A stretch of 64,000 nt of DNA from Lysinibacillus sp. SGAir0095 (GCF_005491425.1 NZ_CP028083.1:3286001-3350000); one strand, 5' to 3'; positions 43,930 to 53,386 are shown, counted from the first letter of the stretch. Notes: a model not told the origin generated them from the letters alone. Translations and numbers: made by a program.

Positions 43930-45576
43930 TTATTTACTTAAATATTTCCCAACTATCCTTCCAGTAAACAGACATCCTCCAACAAATGTCCCCTCCAATG
44001 ATCGATAACCATGGACACCCCCGCCACCGAAGCCGCTTACTTCACCGGCAGCATACAATCCTTGAATCGGTTCTCCATTGTCAGCAAGTACCTGTCCGTT
44101 CAAATTCGTCTGCAGACCACCTAGAGTTTTTCTCGATAAAATGTTCAACCTTACCGCAATAAGTCGGCCAGCTTTTGAGTCCAAAATTTTATGCGGCTTT
44201 GCTACACGTATTAATTTATCGCCCAAATATTGTCTTGCACTTTGTATCGCCATCACTTGCATATCCTTAGTAAACTTATTATCCAGTTCACGGTCTTTTG
44301 CCAAAATTTGATCTTTAATTTTCATAAAATCCAGCAACTCATTTCCAGCTAATTGATTCATGCCATCAACTAAATCTTTCAAGCTTTCTGCGATAATAAA
44401 GTCTTCCCCATTATCCATAAAAGCTTTTACTGGCGCAGGTGGACCCGGTAACACGCGTTTTAATATTTGTTGGATACTTTTATTGGTGATATCGGGATTT
44501 TGTTCAGATCCAGATAGAGCAAATTCCTTTTCAATCATTTTTTCGGTTAAGATAAACCAAGAATAATCGTACCCAGTTTTCATAATGGCTTCTAATGTAC
44601 TTAATGTATCGAAACCAGGAAAGTTCGGAGCGTTAAAGCGATTTCCCAATGCGTCAAACCATAAAGAAGATGGTCCTGGTAATATTCTAATTCCATGATT
44701 ATTCCATATAGGACTCCAGTTTTTAAGTCCCTCTGTGTAGTGCCACATCCGGTCTTTGTTCACAATAGAAGCACCTATATTCTCAGAAATCTCCAGCATT
44801 CGCCCATCCACATAAGCCGGTACTCCTGTAACCATATTTTTTGGTGGTTGCCCGAGTCTAGTTGGCCAATTTTCACGAACGAGTTCTAGATTTGCCCCAA
44901 TACCTCCACTTGCAACAATCACAGCATCCCCATAATATTCAAAATCAGCAATTTCTAATCTTGAGCTTTCTTGTCCACGCTCTATTGAACTTTCTTCAAG
45001 GATTTTCCCTTTTATGCCGATAACAGCGCCATTAGCAGTAAGAAGTTCATCTACTTTGTGTCGAGGTTTATAATCGATTTTACCCTCGTGAGCAGCTTGC
45101 TTCACTTTTTTCGCAAAAGGCTCAACGATGCCCGGACCTGTTCCCCAAACAATATGAAAACGCGGTACCGAGTTTCCGTGTCCACCAGCCAGCGAGCCTC
45201 CCCTTTCTGCCCAACCTACAACCGGGAAAAATTTAATGCCAAGAGATTTCAACCATTCATATTTTTCTTCGGCTGCAAACTCCACATAGGCTTTTGCCCA
45301 TTGATAGCCCCACTTATCTTGATCTTCCAATCGATCAAATCCTGCAGTTCCCAGCCAATCCTGCCATGCTAATTCCTTTGAGTCCTTTATACCCAGTCTT
45401 CTTTGTTCCGGAGAGTCTACTAAAAATAAACCCCCGAACGACCAAAAAGCTTGCCCACCAATAGAATTTGCAGGTTCCTGATCAACCAGCAATATTTTTT
45501 TATTGGCGTCGATTAATTCGCAGGCTGCTGTTAATCCTGCAAGTCCTGCACCAACAATCACAACATCATACTTCAC
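43930..45576 (-). CDS. FAD-binding dehydrogenase (succinate dehydrogenase/fumarate reductase flavoprotein type)
   Basis: A 548-residue flavoprotein. The N-terminal FAD motif is VVIVGAGLAGLTAACELI; the C-terminal FAD stretch GLYAAGEVSGFGGGGVHGYRSLEGTFVGGCLFTG is complete. The family includes 3-ketosteroid dehydrogenase-like and flavocytochrome-c-like enzymes; proteins of this type are usually annotated only as FAD-binding dehydrogenase. No signal peptide or haem motif, so it is a soluble cytoplasmic enzyme. It is followed 70 bp later by yhaR. Substrate unknown. Confidence 0.85.
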   Translation of the reverse strand: MKYDVVIVGAGLAGLTAACELIDANKKILLVDQEPANSIGGQAFWSFGGLFLVDSPEQRRLGIKDSKELAWQDWLGTAGFDRLEDQDKWGYQWAKAYVEFAAEEKYEWLKSLGIKFFPVVGWAERGGSLAGGHGNSVPRFHIVWGTGPGIVEPFAKKVKQAAHEGKIDYKPRHKVDELLTANGAVIGIKGKILEESSIERGQESSRLEIADFEYYGDAVIVASGGIGANLELVRENWPTRLGQPPKNMVTGVPAYVDGRMLEISENIGASIVNKDRMWHYTEGLKNWSPIWNNHGIRILPGPSSLWFDALGNRFNAPNFPGFDTLSTLEAIMKTGYDYSWFILTEKMIEKEFALSGSEQNPDITNKSIQQILKRVLPGPPAPVKAFMDNGEDFIIAESLKDLVDGMNQLAGNELLDFMKIKDQILAKDRELDNKFTKDMQVMAIQSARQYLGDKLIRVAKPHKILDSKAGRLIAVRLNILSRKTLGGLQTNLNGQVLADNGEPIQGLYAAGEVSGFGGGGVHGYRSLEGTFVGGCLFTGRIVGKYLSK

Positions 45577-45916
45577 ATTCCCACCCCTTTTGATTAATAG
45601 CCTATGTAAACATTTCTTGATTCAAATTTTTTTCCCTTTAAACTTTAAAATTTAAATTTTAAAAAGAAATCGAATTATTCGCTTTATCGCGTTAATAGTA
45701 TAAATTGTTTCAATCATATTCTGACATACTTTGTTAGCCTAATCGCAATAATATTCAGTCATTTATAAGGGTGGAATTAAATTTCACGGTGATTTTACAT
45801 TAGAAGAAAGGAAGTTTAAATACGAACATTATTAATTTTAAATGAATAAACGTTCGTATTAATGCATTTAAAGTAAGCCTTTTCATTGATATTTTTATAT
45901 TTTTTTAGAAATTATG
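45577..45916. other. Intergenic region with an inverted repeat upstream of the serA leader
   Basis: No gene is visible. AATACGAAC (45819-45827) and GTTCGTATT (45852-45860) form a perfect 9-bp inverted repeat with a 24-bp spacer, about 60 bp before the serA promoter. The CGAA core recalls PurR boxes, but the spacing does not fit. Confidence 0.5.
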
Positions 45917-45946
45917 TTGACAGAACTGAACAATAGGGATTATGAT
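45917..45946 (+). promoter_or_regulatory. Promoter of serA
   Basis: TTGACA (45917-45922) and TATGAT (45941-45946) are 18 bp apart. Transcription would start near 45953, just before the T-box. Confidence 0.72.
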
Positions 45947-45972
45947 GTTAACAATTAAATCAACGAAAAATA

Positions 45973-46238
45973 TTAAGACGGAGACATGCTCGTTCGTTCT
46001 GAAATCTTTAGAGAGCTGATGGTTGGTGAAAATCAGCGTTTTCTACGATTGTAGTTCCACTCCTGAATAGATAGGCTGAAAACTTTAGTATGCTTATCCG
46101 TTTCATGCACGTTACGCAGATGCTTAGAGGTTGCTCATATTTTTTGTGCAACGAATAAGGGTGGTACCGCGTGAGTATGTTAATTTTGCCTTTCGCCCCT
46201 TACATGAATATGTAGGGTGTGGAAGGCTTTTTATTTTT
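45973..46238 (+). ncRNA. T-box leader of serA, serine specifier
   Basis: A T-box riboswitch that reads uncharged tRNA and controls termination. Stem I carries the AGAGAGCTGATGGTTGGTG element near 46010-46028; the specifier is TCC (serine) at 46056-46058, followed by A and the usual CTCCTGAA; the T-box sequence TGGTACCGCG is at 46162-46171; and the terminator (GCCTTTCGCCCC against GGGTGTGGAAGGC, then TTTTTATTTTT) ends near 46238. The serine specifier agrees with the gene it precedes. Confidence 0.93.
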
Positions 46239-46325
46239 AGCAAAATTTAAGCTTAAATTTAACATCCAGTATCAAAAAAGTTTTCGAAATTATTTGTAAA
46301 ATCACATTTAAAGGAGAGTATTGTC

Positions 46326-47945
46326 ATGGTAACAAAAAATGTAACTGCAACGAACTTAATCAATGTATTTATTGCTGATCCACTTAGTGAGGATGGGATT
46401 TTCCCACTGCGTCAAGAAACAGAATTAAATCTAAACGTCGTGATTGAGACAGGTCTTGCACCAGAAGAACTTATTTCAAGAATTGAAGATGTTCATGTAC
46501 TTCTAGTACGTAGCCAAACAAAAGTTACTCGCGAAATCATTGCGGCTGCTAAAAACTTAAAATTAATCGGTCGTGCCGGTGTTGGTGTTGATAACATTGA
46601 CTTAGCTGCTGCTACTGAGCATGGGGTGATTGTGGTCAATGCACCAGACGGCAATACAAACTCTGCAGCAGAACATTCAATTGCCATGATGACTTCACTA
46701 GCTCGTCATATTCCACAAGCCTATAATGCTTTAAAAAATGGTATCTGGGATCGTAAATCTTATGTTGGTGTTGAACTAAAGAATAAAACTTTAGGTGTCG
46801 TTGGTTTTGGACGTATTGGAACAGAAGTAGCTTATCGTGCTAAAGGTCAACGTATGAATGTTATTGCATATGACCCATTCCTAACTGAAGAACGTGCAAA
46901 AGAGCTTGGTGTTACGAAAGGGACAGTAGATGAAGTTGTTCAGGCTGCTGACTTTATCACAGTACATACGCCATTACTTCCAGAGACACGTAACTTAATT
47001 AATAAAGATAAATTTGCAATCATGAAAAATGATGTACGCATTATTAACTGTGCACGTGGCGGTATTATTGATGAAGATGATTTATATGATGCAATCGTTG
47101 AAGGTAAAGTTGCTGGAGCCGCACTTGACGTTTTCGTTGAAGAGCCAGCGACAAATCATAAATTATTAACTTTACCACAGGTTATTGCTACACCACACTT
47201 GGGTGCATCAACAATTGAAGCACAAGAATCTGTAGCAGTTGACGTTTCTAACGATATTATTAAATTCTTTAAAACGGGGACGGTTACAAACCCAGTTAAC
47301 ATGCCGTCAATTCCAAAAGAATTACTTGCTCAAGTAGAGCCGTTCTTTGAGCTTGCTGAAAAATTAGGAACATTCCTATCTCAAGTAACAACCGAGCCAG
47401 TTAAGGAAATCAATATTTCTTATGCTGGTGAAGTGGCAAACTATGATGTACGCCCATTAACTTCAAATAACTTAAAAGGGTTATTGCAAAAAAACCATGG
47501 TGAACATGTAAATGATGTGAATGCTCGTTATTTATCTGAGCGTATCGGCATTAAAATTAACGAACATAAAACAACCACTGCTAAAGGCTTTACAAACCTA
47601 ATAACAGTAGAAGTGAAAACAGAAAACGAGGTTCACTCTGTTGCGGGAACACTTCTTAATGGTTTAGGTGCACGTATCGTAAAAGTCGAAAACTATGTTG
47701 TTGACGTTATTCCACAAGGTCACCTTCTATACATCAAAAACACTGACAAACCAGGTGCGATTGGTCGCGTAGCCACAAAACTTGCTGAAAAAGATATCAA
47801 TATTGCAACCATGCAAGTAGGTCGTGATCAAGTCGGCGGAACAGCTGTTATGATGCTTACAATCGATAACGATGTAACAACGGAAGACTTAAACTTTGTC
47901 GCACAGCTTGAAAATATTGATGAAGTAAAAGCAATTACACTTTAA
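46326..47945 (+). CDS. serA: D-3-phosphoglycerate dehydrogenase SerA
   Basis: First enzyme of serine synthesis (3-phosphoglycerate to 3-phosphohydroxypyruvate, NAD-dependent). The 539-residue protein has a 2-hydroxyacid dehydrogenase domain with Rossmann motif VVGFGRIG at 158-165, the catalytic stretches [11 protein letters not shown] and [11 protein letters not shown], an intervening domain (about 325-455) and a C-terminal ACT domain (about 465-539) for serine feedback. Length is close to the B. subtilis long form. The ATG lies after AAAGGAGAG. Control is by the T-box leader. Confidence 0.96.
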   Translation: MVTKNVTATNLINVFIADPLSEDGIFPLRQETELNLNVVIETGLAPEELISRIEDVHVLLVRSQTKVTREIIAAAKNLKLIGRAGVGVDNIDLAAATEHGVIVVNAPDGNTNSAAEHSIAMMTSLARHIPQAYNALKNGIWDRKSYVGVELKNKTLGVVGFGRIGTEVAYRAKGQRMNVIAYDPFLTEERAKELGVTKGTVDEVVQAADFITVHTPLLPETRNLINKDKFAIMKNDVRIINCARGGIIDEDDLYDAIVEGKVAGAALDVFVEEPATNHKLLTLPQVIATPHLGASTIEAQESVAVDVSNDIIKFFKTGTVTNPVNMPSIPKELLAQVEPFFELAEKLGTFLSQVTTEPVKEINISYAGEVANYDVRPLTSNNLKGLLQKNHGEHVNDVNARYLSERIGIKINEHKTTTAKGFTNLITVEVKTENEVHSVAGTLLNGLGARIVKVENYVVDVIPQGHLLYIKNTDKPGAIGRVATKLAEKDINIATMQVGRDQVGGTAVMMLTIDNDVTTEDLNFVAQLENIDEVKAITL

Positions 47946-47957
47946 TAGATACTTAAA

Positions 47958-47998
47958 GGATGTCTCACAATTTGTTGTGAGACATTCTTTTAATTTTT
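47958..47998 (+). terminator. Terminator of serA
   Basis: ATGTCTCACAA (47960-47970) pairs perfectly with TTGTGAGACAT (47975-47985), followed by TCTTTTAATTTTTTG. Confidence 0.9.
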
Positions 47999-48159
47999 TG
48001 TAACAATAGACGGGGCATATTCTACCTTTCACTTTCACGAGTGCTATATTTCGTCTTATAACCCGGCTCCCTTGGACGGTTCAGCTAAACTTTAAACTCC
48101 TATCGTCGAATAGAAACCGTGCGCATCTTATAGGTTCCCCTCATTATTACAACAATAGA

Positions 48160-48198
48160 AGAAACAGGTGAAGAAAACGAATCATTTTCCCCACCTGT
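48160..48198 (-). terminator. Hairpin after the HAD phosphatase gene
   Basis: AACAGGTG (near 48160) pairs with CACCTGTT (near 48197), extended by A-rich and T-rich pairs. The T run beyond it on the minus strand is weak (TCTTCTATTG), so it is a probable rather than certain terminator. Confidence 0.55.
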
Positions 48199-48212
48199 TA
48201 GGTTAGCTGCAT

Positions 48213-49001
48213 TTATATTCTTTTTAATAGCTCCAATAACTCCGTTAACGAGGTTACTTCATATGTTGGCGTAACTTCTGAATCATTCTGTTTGCCTTCT
48301 CGATTGATCCATACGTTTTTCATGCCGACACTTGCAGATCCTTTAATATCAGTATTCAAGTTGTCGCCTACCATAATTCCTTCACTCGCTGTTATCCCTA
48401 CTTTTTCCATCATATATTCAAATAACTGTGCATCTGGCTTTCCTTTGCCAAAATCACCTGAAATGATGACAAAATCGAAATAAGGACGAATCTCTGGCGT
48501 AATTTCCAGCTTTAAATTTTGCAGGCTTGGTGCTCCATTTGTTAGTAACACCAGTTGATATTCATCCTTTAGTACATCTAACACTGCATATGTATCTTCA
48601 TAAACAAAAGGAGATTTTTTACGTTCTTCTACAAATCGTTCACCTAATTCAGCACCGAGTGTTGGATTATCAATTCCTAAAAGCTTTAAGCCATTTGTCC
48701 AGGCTTCTTTACGGTAGGTCGGAATAATTTCTTTCATTTTCTGAAATGAATCTGTTGGATCATCAAAAGTACCCCATAGACCTTCAAAGGGGTTAATTCC
48801 GATTAGGACCGTGTAATCGTAAGTTTCATAGCGTTCATATAACTTTCTTGCTTCAATTCGTACTGCTTCTTCTAGTTTTTCAGAATCCACATCATATTTT
48901 TCCTGTGCATATGTACATGTTTTTTCAAAAGCGGTTTTGATACTATGGTTATCCCATAATAATGTGTCGTCTAAATCAAAAATAATGGTTTTTAATGACA
49001 T
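48213..49001 (-). CDS. HAD superfamily hydrolase, possible phosphoserine phosphatase (YsaA-like)
   Basis: A 262-residue haloacid-dehalogenase phosphatase: nucleophile motif FDLDDTLL (Asp9, acid Asp11), an alpha-helical cap of about 100 residues, motif II LLTNG, the lysine in GKGKPD and motif IV GDNLNTDIKG. It resembles the YjjG/YsaA branch; YsaA of B. subtilis is a phosphoserine phosphatase candidate. Its convergent position next to serA suggests a serine-pathway role, but the branch also has nucleotidases. ATG at 49001 behind TAGGAGA. Confidence 0.75.
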   Translation of the reverse strand: MSLKTIIFDLDDTLLWDNHSIKTAFEKTCTYAQEKYDVDSEKLEEAVRIEARKLYERYETYDYTVLIGINPFEGLWGTFDDPTDSFQKMKEIIPTYRKEAWTNGLKLLGIDNPTLGAELGERFVEERKKSPFVYEDTYAVLDVLKDEYQLVLLTNGAPSLQNLKLEITPEIRPYFDFVIISGDFGKGKPDAQLFEYMMEKVGITASEGIMVGDNLNTDIKGSASVGMKNVWINREGKQNDSEVTPTYEVTSLTELLELLKRI

Positions 49002-49227
49002 GTTTGATCTCCTATTTACCTGATTTATACTCTCTTTATTCATACAGTTTCCTTTATTATTTTACCATGTTTTCAGAATTATTAGGATAATAGATTTCAA
49101 CTTAGGCTCAAATAATGCATACACTCTTGCTAAGAAAATCCGAACTCGAAATAGGAGTTATACAAGCCGTAGCAATCGCATATGTTCATTTAAACACCAA
49201 TTAGCTACTAGAAGAGGGAGAGAGACG

Positions 49228-49842
49228 ATGATTAAAAAGTTTGCATCTGACGCTCTAGGACTATCGGATATTGGAAAAATGTTTGAACCTTACGACTATG
49301 ATAAAACAGAATCGGATGACTATCTTCTTTATGAAAAAGGGGAGCATATTTATTTTCTTATTAAAACAAGGACCGATGAATATTGTTTTACAAATTTAGC
49401 ATTAATTCATGTTGACGGAGATTCTGCTGTCAGTAAAAAACGTACATTAAAACGATATGACTATAAATTTAATACATTACGTCAAGTTTCGTTTGAAACC
49501 ACAGGAACTCTGGATCTCGATATAGAGCTTAAATTTACTATTGGCGAAACAGCTTTTAATATTGAGGTCCATAAGAAATTTTCTGAGAAGGCAAAAGATT
49601 TATATAAATGCTTAGTCACAATGGAACGGATTATGAGGGAAAATGAGAAACATCGTAACTATATGTTCGATAGTTTGGAATATGCAACAAGAAGTCTTGC
49701 TTCTTCAGGACATGGCCAAACCTCTCCTGCTGAGTCCTTTAAATCGATTGCTGAATTTACTAATCATTGGTTACAGGAAAGCAATCGAAATTATTCTAAG
49801 GAAGATTATAGCGATGTCTTTGAGCTTTTTATAAGAAACTAA
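49228..49842 (+). CDS. PH domain-containing protein (YvbH-like)
   Basis: A 204-residue soluble protein with a bacterial PH domain (about 25-125: YLLYEKGEHIYFLIKTRTDEYCFTNLALIHVDG ... FNTLRQVSFETTGTLDLDIELKF) followed by a helical C-terminal region (about 130-200), the layout of B. subtilis YvbH-type proteins of unknown function. No signal peptide. ATG behind AGAGGGAGAGAG. It has its own terminator and no operon partner. Confidence 0.78.
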   Translation: MIKKFASDALGLSDIGKMFEPYDYDKTESDDYLLYEKGEHIYFLIKTRTDEYCFTNLALIHVDGDSAVSKKRTLKRYDYKFNTLRQVSFETTGTLDLDIELKFTIGETAFNIEVHKKFSEKAKDLYKCLVTMERIMRENEKHRNYMFDSLEYATRSLASSGHGQTSPAESFKSIAEFTNHWLQESNRNYSKEDYSDVFELFIRN

Positions 49843-49845
49843 ATT

Positions 49846-49886
49846 TAAAACCCGTACTAGCCTTTCTATTAGTACGGGTTTACCAA
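49846..49886 (+). terminator. Terminator of the PH-domain gene
   Basis: AAACCCGTACTA (49848-49859) pairs with TAGTACGGGTTT (49870-49881). The T run after it is short. Confidence 0.75.
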
Positions 49887-49945
49887 CTTACTGGCTAGCT
49901 TTTTCGATTTTTCAGTCGGTCTATTAAACCTTGCACAGTTTTCTT

Positions 49946-50143
49946 TTATTCCTCTGTTTGATCTTTCCAAAGCGTAATGAGATAGTTTTCTCCATTATCA
50001 ATTATTTCTACGATATCTCCTTCTTTTACTGGCGTAGCAATCTCTGAACGATGAATCAATAATTGGTCTGTTTCTTTAAGTCTTTTTAGAAAAATAGCAT
50101 ACATTCCTTCGAAACGATCTAATGTATAAGCATTATCTTTCAC
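49946..50143 (-). CDS. DUF3006 family protein
   Basis: A 65-residue protein matching the DUF3006 layout: an N-terminal strand ending DRFEGMYAIFL, a middle segment with a conserved acidic pair, and a C-terminal KEGDIVEIIDNG turn. Function unknown; such small proteins are often encoded beside hydrolases, but not here. GTG start, eight bases after AAGGGGAG. A perfect palindrome lies about 40 bp upstream. Confidence 0.78.
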   Translation of the reverse strand: MKDNAYTLDRFEGMYAIFLKRLKETDQLLIHRSEIATPVKEGDIVEIIDNGENYLITLWKDQTEE

Positions 50144-50180
50144 TTACAATCTCCCCTTTCGGATTTAGTAACAGAGCAGT

Positions 50181-50200
50181 GTACTTAATCTATTAAGTAC
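50181..50200. promoter_or_regulatory. Palindrome upstream of the DUF3006 gene
   Basis: GTACTTAAT-CT-ATTAAGTAC is a perfect 9-bp inverted repeat about 40 bp before the DUF3006 start codon on the minus strand. On the plus strand it is followed by CCTTTTTT, so it could be a terminator fragment, but no plus-strand gene runs into it. An operator for the small gene is plausible. Confidence 0.4.
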
Positions 50201-50216
50201 CCTTTTTTGAACAAAA

Positions 50217-50243
50217 TAAAAAGAATAGCCTATTTGCTATTCC
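50217..50243 (-). terminator. Terminator of the diguanylate cyclase gene
   Basis: GAATAGC (50223-50229) pairs with GCTATTC (50236-50242), with a T-rich stretch following on the minus strand. Confidence 0.75.
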
Positions 50244-50245
50244 TT

Positions 50246-51655
50246 TTAACTATTCACTGTATACTGGTTACGTCCATTACGTTTTGATTCGTACAGGGCA
50301 TCATCTGCCAATTTAAAGATTTCTTTATATTCAGAAACCATCCCATTAACGTTTGTACTCACACCTAAGCTAATACTAGTAGATATCTTCTCATCATCGA
50401 CTTCTATGATTCTATTGGAAATGTGGTTATATAAATTATCAATAATCTCCACTAATTCATCCTTTGATGGAACCTTAACCATTGCAACAAATTCATCCCC
50501 GCCATACCTAGCAAAAATACTTTCATATGCCGATAAATAATCATTCGTCATACTTGCCACAGACTTTAAGACATCATCGCCTATAAGATGACCGTATCGA
50601 TCATTAATTTGTTTAAAATAATCAACATCCAGTATGAAAAAGCCGACTAACTGAGCAGAGATTTTTGCTTCCATTAACCATTTTTTTATATTTTTTTCAA
50701 AGTAACGGCGATTATAGCAAGATGTTAAAGGGTCTTTGGTTGAGATGGATTCATATTGTTTTTCATTTTGAGTTAATTCAATTTGAAGTAAATTTTGGTT
50801 TAGATTTATTTCTTTAATTTTAAGAAGGATATCAATATAATCTTTTTGAATCGCAATAAGGCGGTCTTTATCGTTTAATTCTGTTATAACCTCTACTAGA
50901 ATATTATTTAATTCTTCTAATAGGATTAAATCATTATTTTTTGATGCAAAATCCTTCGCTTTCCCTAAGATCTCATTTGCTTCTTCATAAAGTTTTTGGG
51001 CTTTAAACCATAATCCTTTATATTGTAGTACGTATATGGATGTTTTCATCATTTGCTTGCCTTCAATATAAGAAAATAAAAAGTCAAATAGCTCCTCAGC
51101 TTTTTCAAATTCCCCTAAATCCGTATAGGCCTTGGATAAATTTAGTTTTAATAACACCATTAACTCTTCTTCATTTTCTTCATCAAGCTTTTTCGATAAT
51201 TCAAGCCCTTTTTGTAAATGAGATACTGCGTTTGCTGGTTCTCCTTCAACTAAATAATAGACTCCTAAGTTGTTGTATATCTTGCAAAGAGTAAGAAAAT
51301 CGTCTAATTTCATAGCCAAGGCTTTTGCCTTGTTTAAATACTCAAGGTTTTTCTTTTGGTTTCCTAGTTCTCCACAAACTGTAGCATACATATTTAAATA
51401 AGTTGTTCTTTGACCATCAGTACCATGCTCGTCAATCCACTCCGTTATCTTCTTTAAGTCTGCAATACAAGATTGGATATCTCCAATATTAAAAAATATC
51501 TTGCTGCGCTTTAAATATAAATCTATTAATAAATTGTAATTGTTTTCTTGTAATGCAAGACTTGCTGTTGGATCAAATAAGTTAAAAAATTCGTTAAACC
51601 GATCTTCTCTAACTAGAGCGTTCATGGTAATTTTTAATTCTTCTAGTTCTTGCAA
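50246..51655 (-). CDS. TPR-GGDEF diguanylate cyclase
   Basis: A 469-residue cytoplasmic protein: an N-terminal TPR-like helical repeat region (about 20-290, with units such as LMVLLKLNLSKAYTDLGEFEKAEELFDFLFSYI) joined by a linker to a C-terminal GGDEF domain. The active site is intact as GGDEF at 385-389, so it should make cyclic di-GMP. No RxxD inhibitory site is seen five residues before it, so feedback inhibition may be absent. No membrane helices, so TPRs are the likely sensor or partner-binding part. Confidence 0.88.
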   Translation of the reverse strand: MQELEELKITMNALVREDRFNEFFNLFDPTASLALQENNYNLLIDLYLKRSKIFFNIGDIQSCIADLKKITEWIDEHGTDGQRTTYLNMYATVCGELGNQKKNLEYLNKAKALAMKLDDFLTLCKIYNNLGVYYLVEGEPANAVSHLQKGLELSKKLDEENEEELMVLLKLNLSKAYTDLGEFEKAEELFDFLFSYIEGKQMMKTSIYVLQYKGLWFKAQKLYEEANEILGKAKDFASKNNDLILLEELNNILVEVITELNDKDRLIAIQKDYIDILLKIKEINLNQNLLQIELTQNEKQYESISTKDPLTSCYNRRYFEKNIKKWLMEAKISAQLVGFFILDVDYFKQINDRYGHLIGDDVLKSVASMTNDYLSAYESIFARYGGDEFVAMVKVPSKDELVEIIDNLYNHISNRIIEVDDEKISTSISLGVSTNVNGMVSEYKEIFKLADDALYESKRNGRNQYTVNS

Positions 51656-51835
51656 CTCATCACTCCCTAACCAACTTACATTACTTTTCTCATAACTATA
51701 TATTTAAGTTATACATGATTTATAGCTCATTTACAATAAATGTAATTCAAAAATCTTGCAAAAGAGAAAATTCAGTCTTTTTTATCATAAAACATTTTAA
51801 CTAGTTTTTAAAATATTAGTTTAATATTTTTATAT

Positions 51836-51862
51836 TAAAAAAGGCAAAGTATAACTTTGCCC
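51836..51862 (-). terminator. Terminator of hemZ
   Basis: GGCAAAGT (51843-51850) pairs perfectly with ACTTTGCC (51854-51861), followed on the minus strand by TTTTTTAATA. Confidence 0.9.
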
Positions 51863-51868
51863 CTAAAA

Positions 51869-53386
51869 TTATTGCTTAGTTTGCATTGGATACAATTCAT
51901 TCAACATCTCTATTTTTTTCTCAATTGCTTCTTCGAAAGTCATAATGTACGCTGCCGGGTCCTTTGGATTATGAAACTGTGTAATTTTTCCGGTAATAGG
52001 GTTCACAAATTTTGTAGAGGCACCACAACCAATCCCAAGTATCGTTTGAACTTCTTCCATAATGACAATATTATAGATACTTTCTTCTCCCGGCTTACAA
52101 TATCCTACATTTTCTAAGTTACCTAGGATATTTTTCTGACGGTATAAGTAATAAGGTACATAACTGTTTTCTTTAGTCCAATTACTTGCCATCTCCATCA
52201 TCTTCGTAACCGTTTCACGATCAGCCACTTTATATTTATCTTTATTGTGCGTCATTTCCGAAGCACGTTTGAAGGACAAAGTATGAACAGTTAAGGATTC
52301 AGGCTGCATTTTTGCACTTTCATCTAATGAATGCTGGAACTCCTCTATCCCTTCATTTGGAAGACCAATGATTAAATCCATGTTGATATTATTCATTCCA
52401 GATTCTCTAGACAACCAGAATTTATCGATTGTTTCCTGAACTGTATGGTGACGACCAATCGCTTTTAAGGTTTCGTCTGTATAGCTTTGCGGATTAACCG
52501 AGATTCGATCTATGCCCCATTTTTTCAATACTTCAATCTTTTCAGGCGTGATTGTGTCTGGTCTTCCGGCTTCTACAGTAATTTCGCGAATTTGCTCAGG
52601 ATTTGGGAAGGATTCAAACATTGTTTTATATAAAGAATCCATTTCATCGGCTTCGATGGATGTTGGTGTTCCCCCACCCCAATAGACAGAAGTGATATTC
52701 ATGTTATTGTCCTTTAGCCATTTTCCCATTGCACGGATTTCAATATGCAATCCATCAATAAAGGATTCAACACGACCTGCTTTTCGGTTACTTTGAATCG
52801 CGTATGCCGGGAAAGTACAATAAGCACATTTTGTCGGGCAGAATGGTACACCAATATAAACAGAAATCTCTTTGCCTAATTCGTCTAAATCAGGGATTGT
52901 GATAAGCTGTCGTTTTACGATTTCATGCATCAAGGCAATTTTGGAGTCCGAAATTCGGAAGTCTTTCTTTAAAATTGCATAGATTTCTTCATCACTCCTA
53001 CCTTGTTTACGGTAGTTGTGGTATAGCTTTGTCGGACGAACACCCGTTAAAATCCCCCATTGCTGGGTCATTCCTGTAAATTGCTCAAGGACATCAAGCA
53101 TAACGTGGGATAAGGCGCGTTTCATACGAATCCCCTGTTCTTTTTCTGTACCTTCAGTTTCATATTGAATTGAGTAATTGCTTGTATATGTTAGTCCATC
53201 TGCAGTTAATTCACAGGCAGTGTGGATTGTAAAGTCATCATCAATTGAGTGTTGGAAACGAAAAGAAAGCTCTGCATCCTCAGCAGATACGACAATCTTA
53301 GAATCTTCATAAAATAAATTGGCAATATGATTTAATACTCGATTCCAATCCTCTTTAAACACTTTATTTATTTCAATTTTTTTCAT
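51869..53386 (-). CDS. hemZ: Coproporphyrinogen dehydrogenase HemZ (radical SAM)
   Basis: Radical SAM enzyme of the HemN family (oxygen-independent coproporphyrinogen oxidation; HemZ in Bacillus). Its 4Fe-4S site is the CxxxCxxC in PFCPTKCAYC (Cys183, 187 and 190 counted from the chosen start), preceded by an N-terminal domain of about 170 residues not found in HemN. YWGGGTP and the PEQIREITVEAGRPD motifs are present. The ATG at 53386 is preceded by a GTG in frame. In Gram-positives with the coproporphyrin route its exact substrate is debated. Confidence 0.9.
   Translation of the reverse strand: MKKIEINKVFKEDWNRVLNHIANLFYEDSKIVVSAEDAELSFRFQHSIDDDFTIHTACELTADGLTYTSNYSIQYETEGTEKEQGIRMKRALSHVMLDVLEQFTGMTQQWGILTGVRPTKLYHNYRKQGRSDEEIYAILKKDFRISDSKIALMHEIVKRQLITIPDLDELGKEISVYIGVPFCPTKCAYCTFPAYAIQSNRKAGRVESFIDGLHIEIRAMGKWLKDNNMNITSVYWGGGTPTSIEADEMDSLYKTMFESFPNPEQIREITVEAGRPDTITPEKIEVLKKWGIDRISVNPQSYTDETLKAIGRHHTVQETIDKFWLSRESGMNNINMDLIIGLPNEGIEEFQHSLDESAKMQPESLTVHTLSFKRASEMTHNKDKYKVADRETVTKMMEMASNWTKENSYVPYYLYRQKNILGNLENVGYCKPGEESIYNIVIMEEVQTILGIGCGASTKFVNPITGKITQFHNPKDPAAYIMTFEEAIEKKIEMLNELYPMQTKQ

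Noticed and set aside
45819-45860. PurR boxes before serA
   Set aside because: The CGAA cores are 26 bases apart and each arm has mismatches to the PurBox consensus, whereas PurR control needs about 16 to 17 bases between cores.
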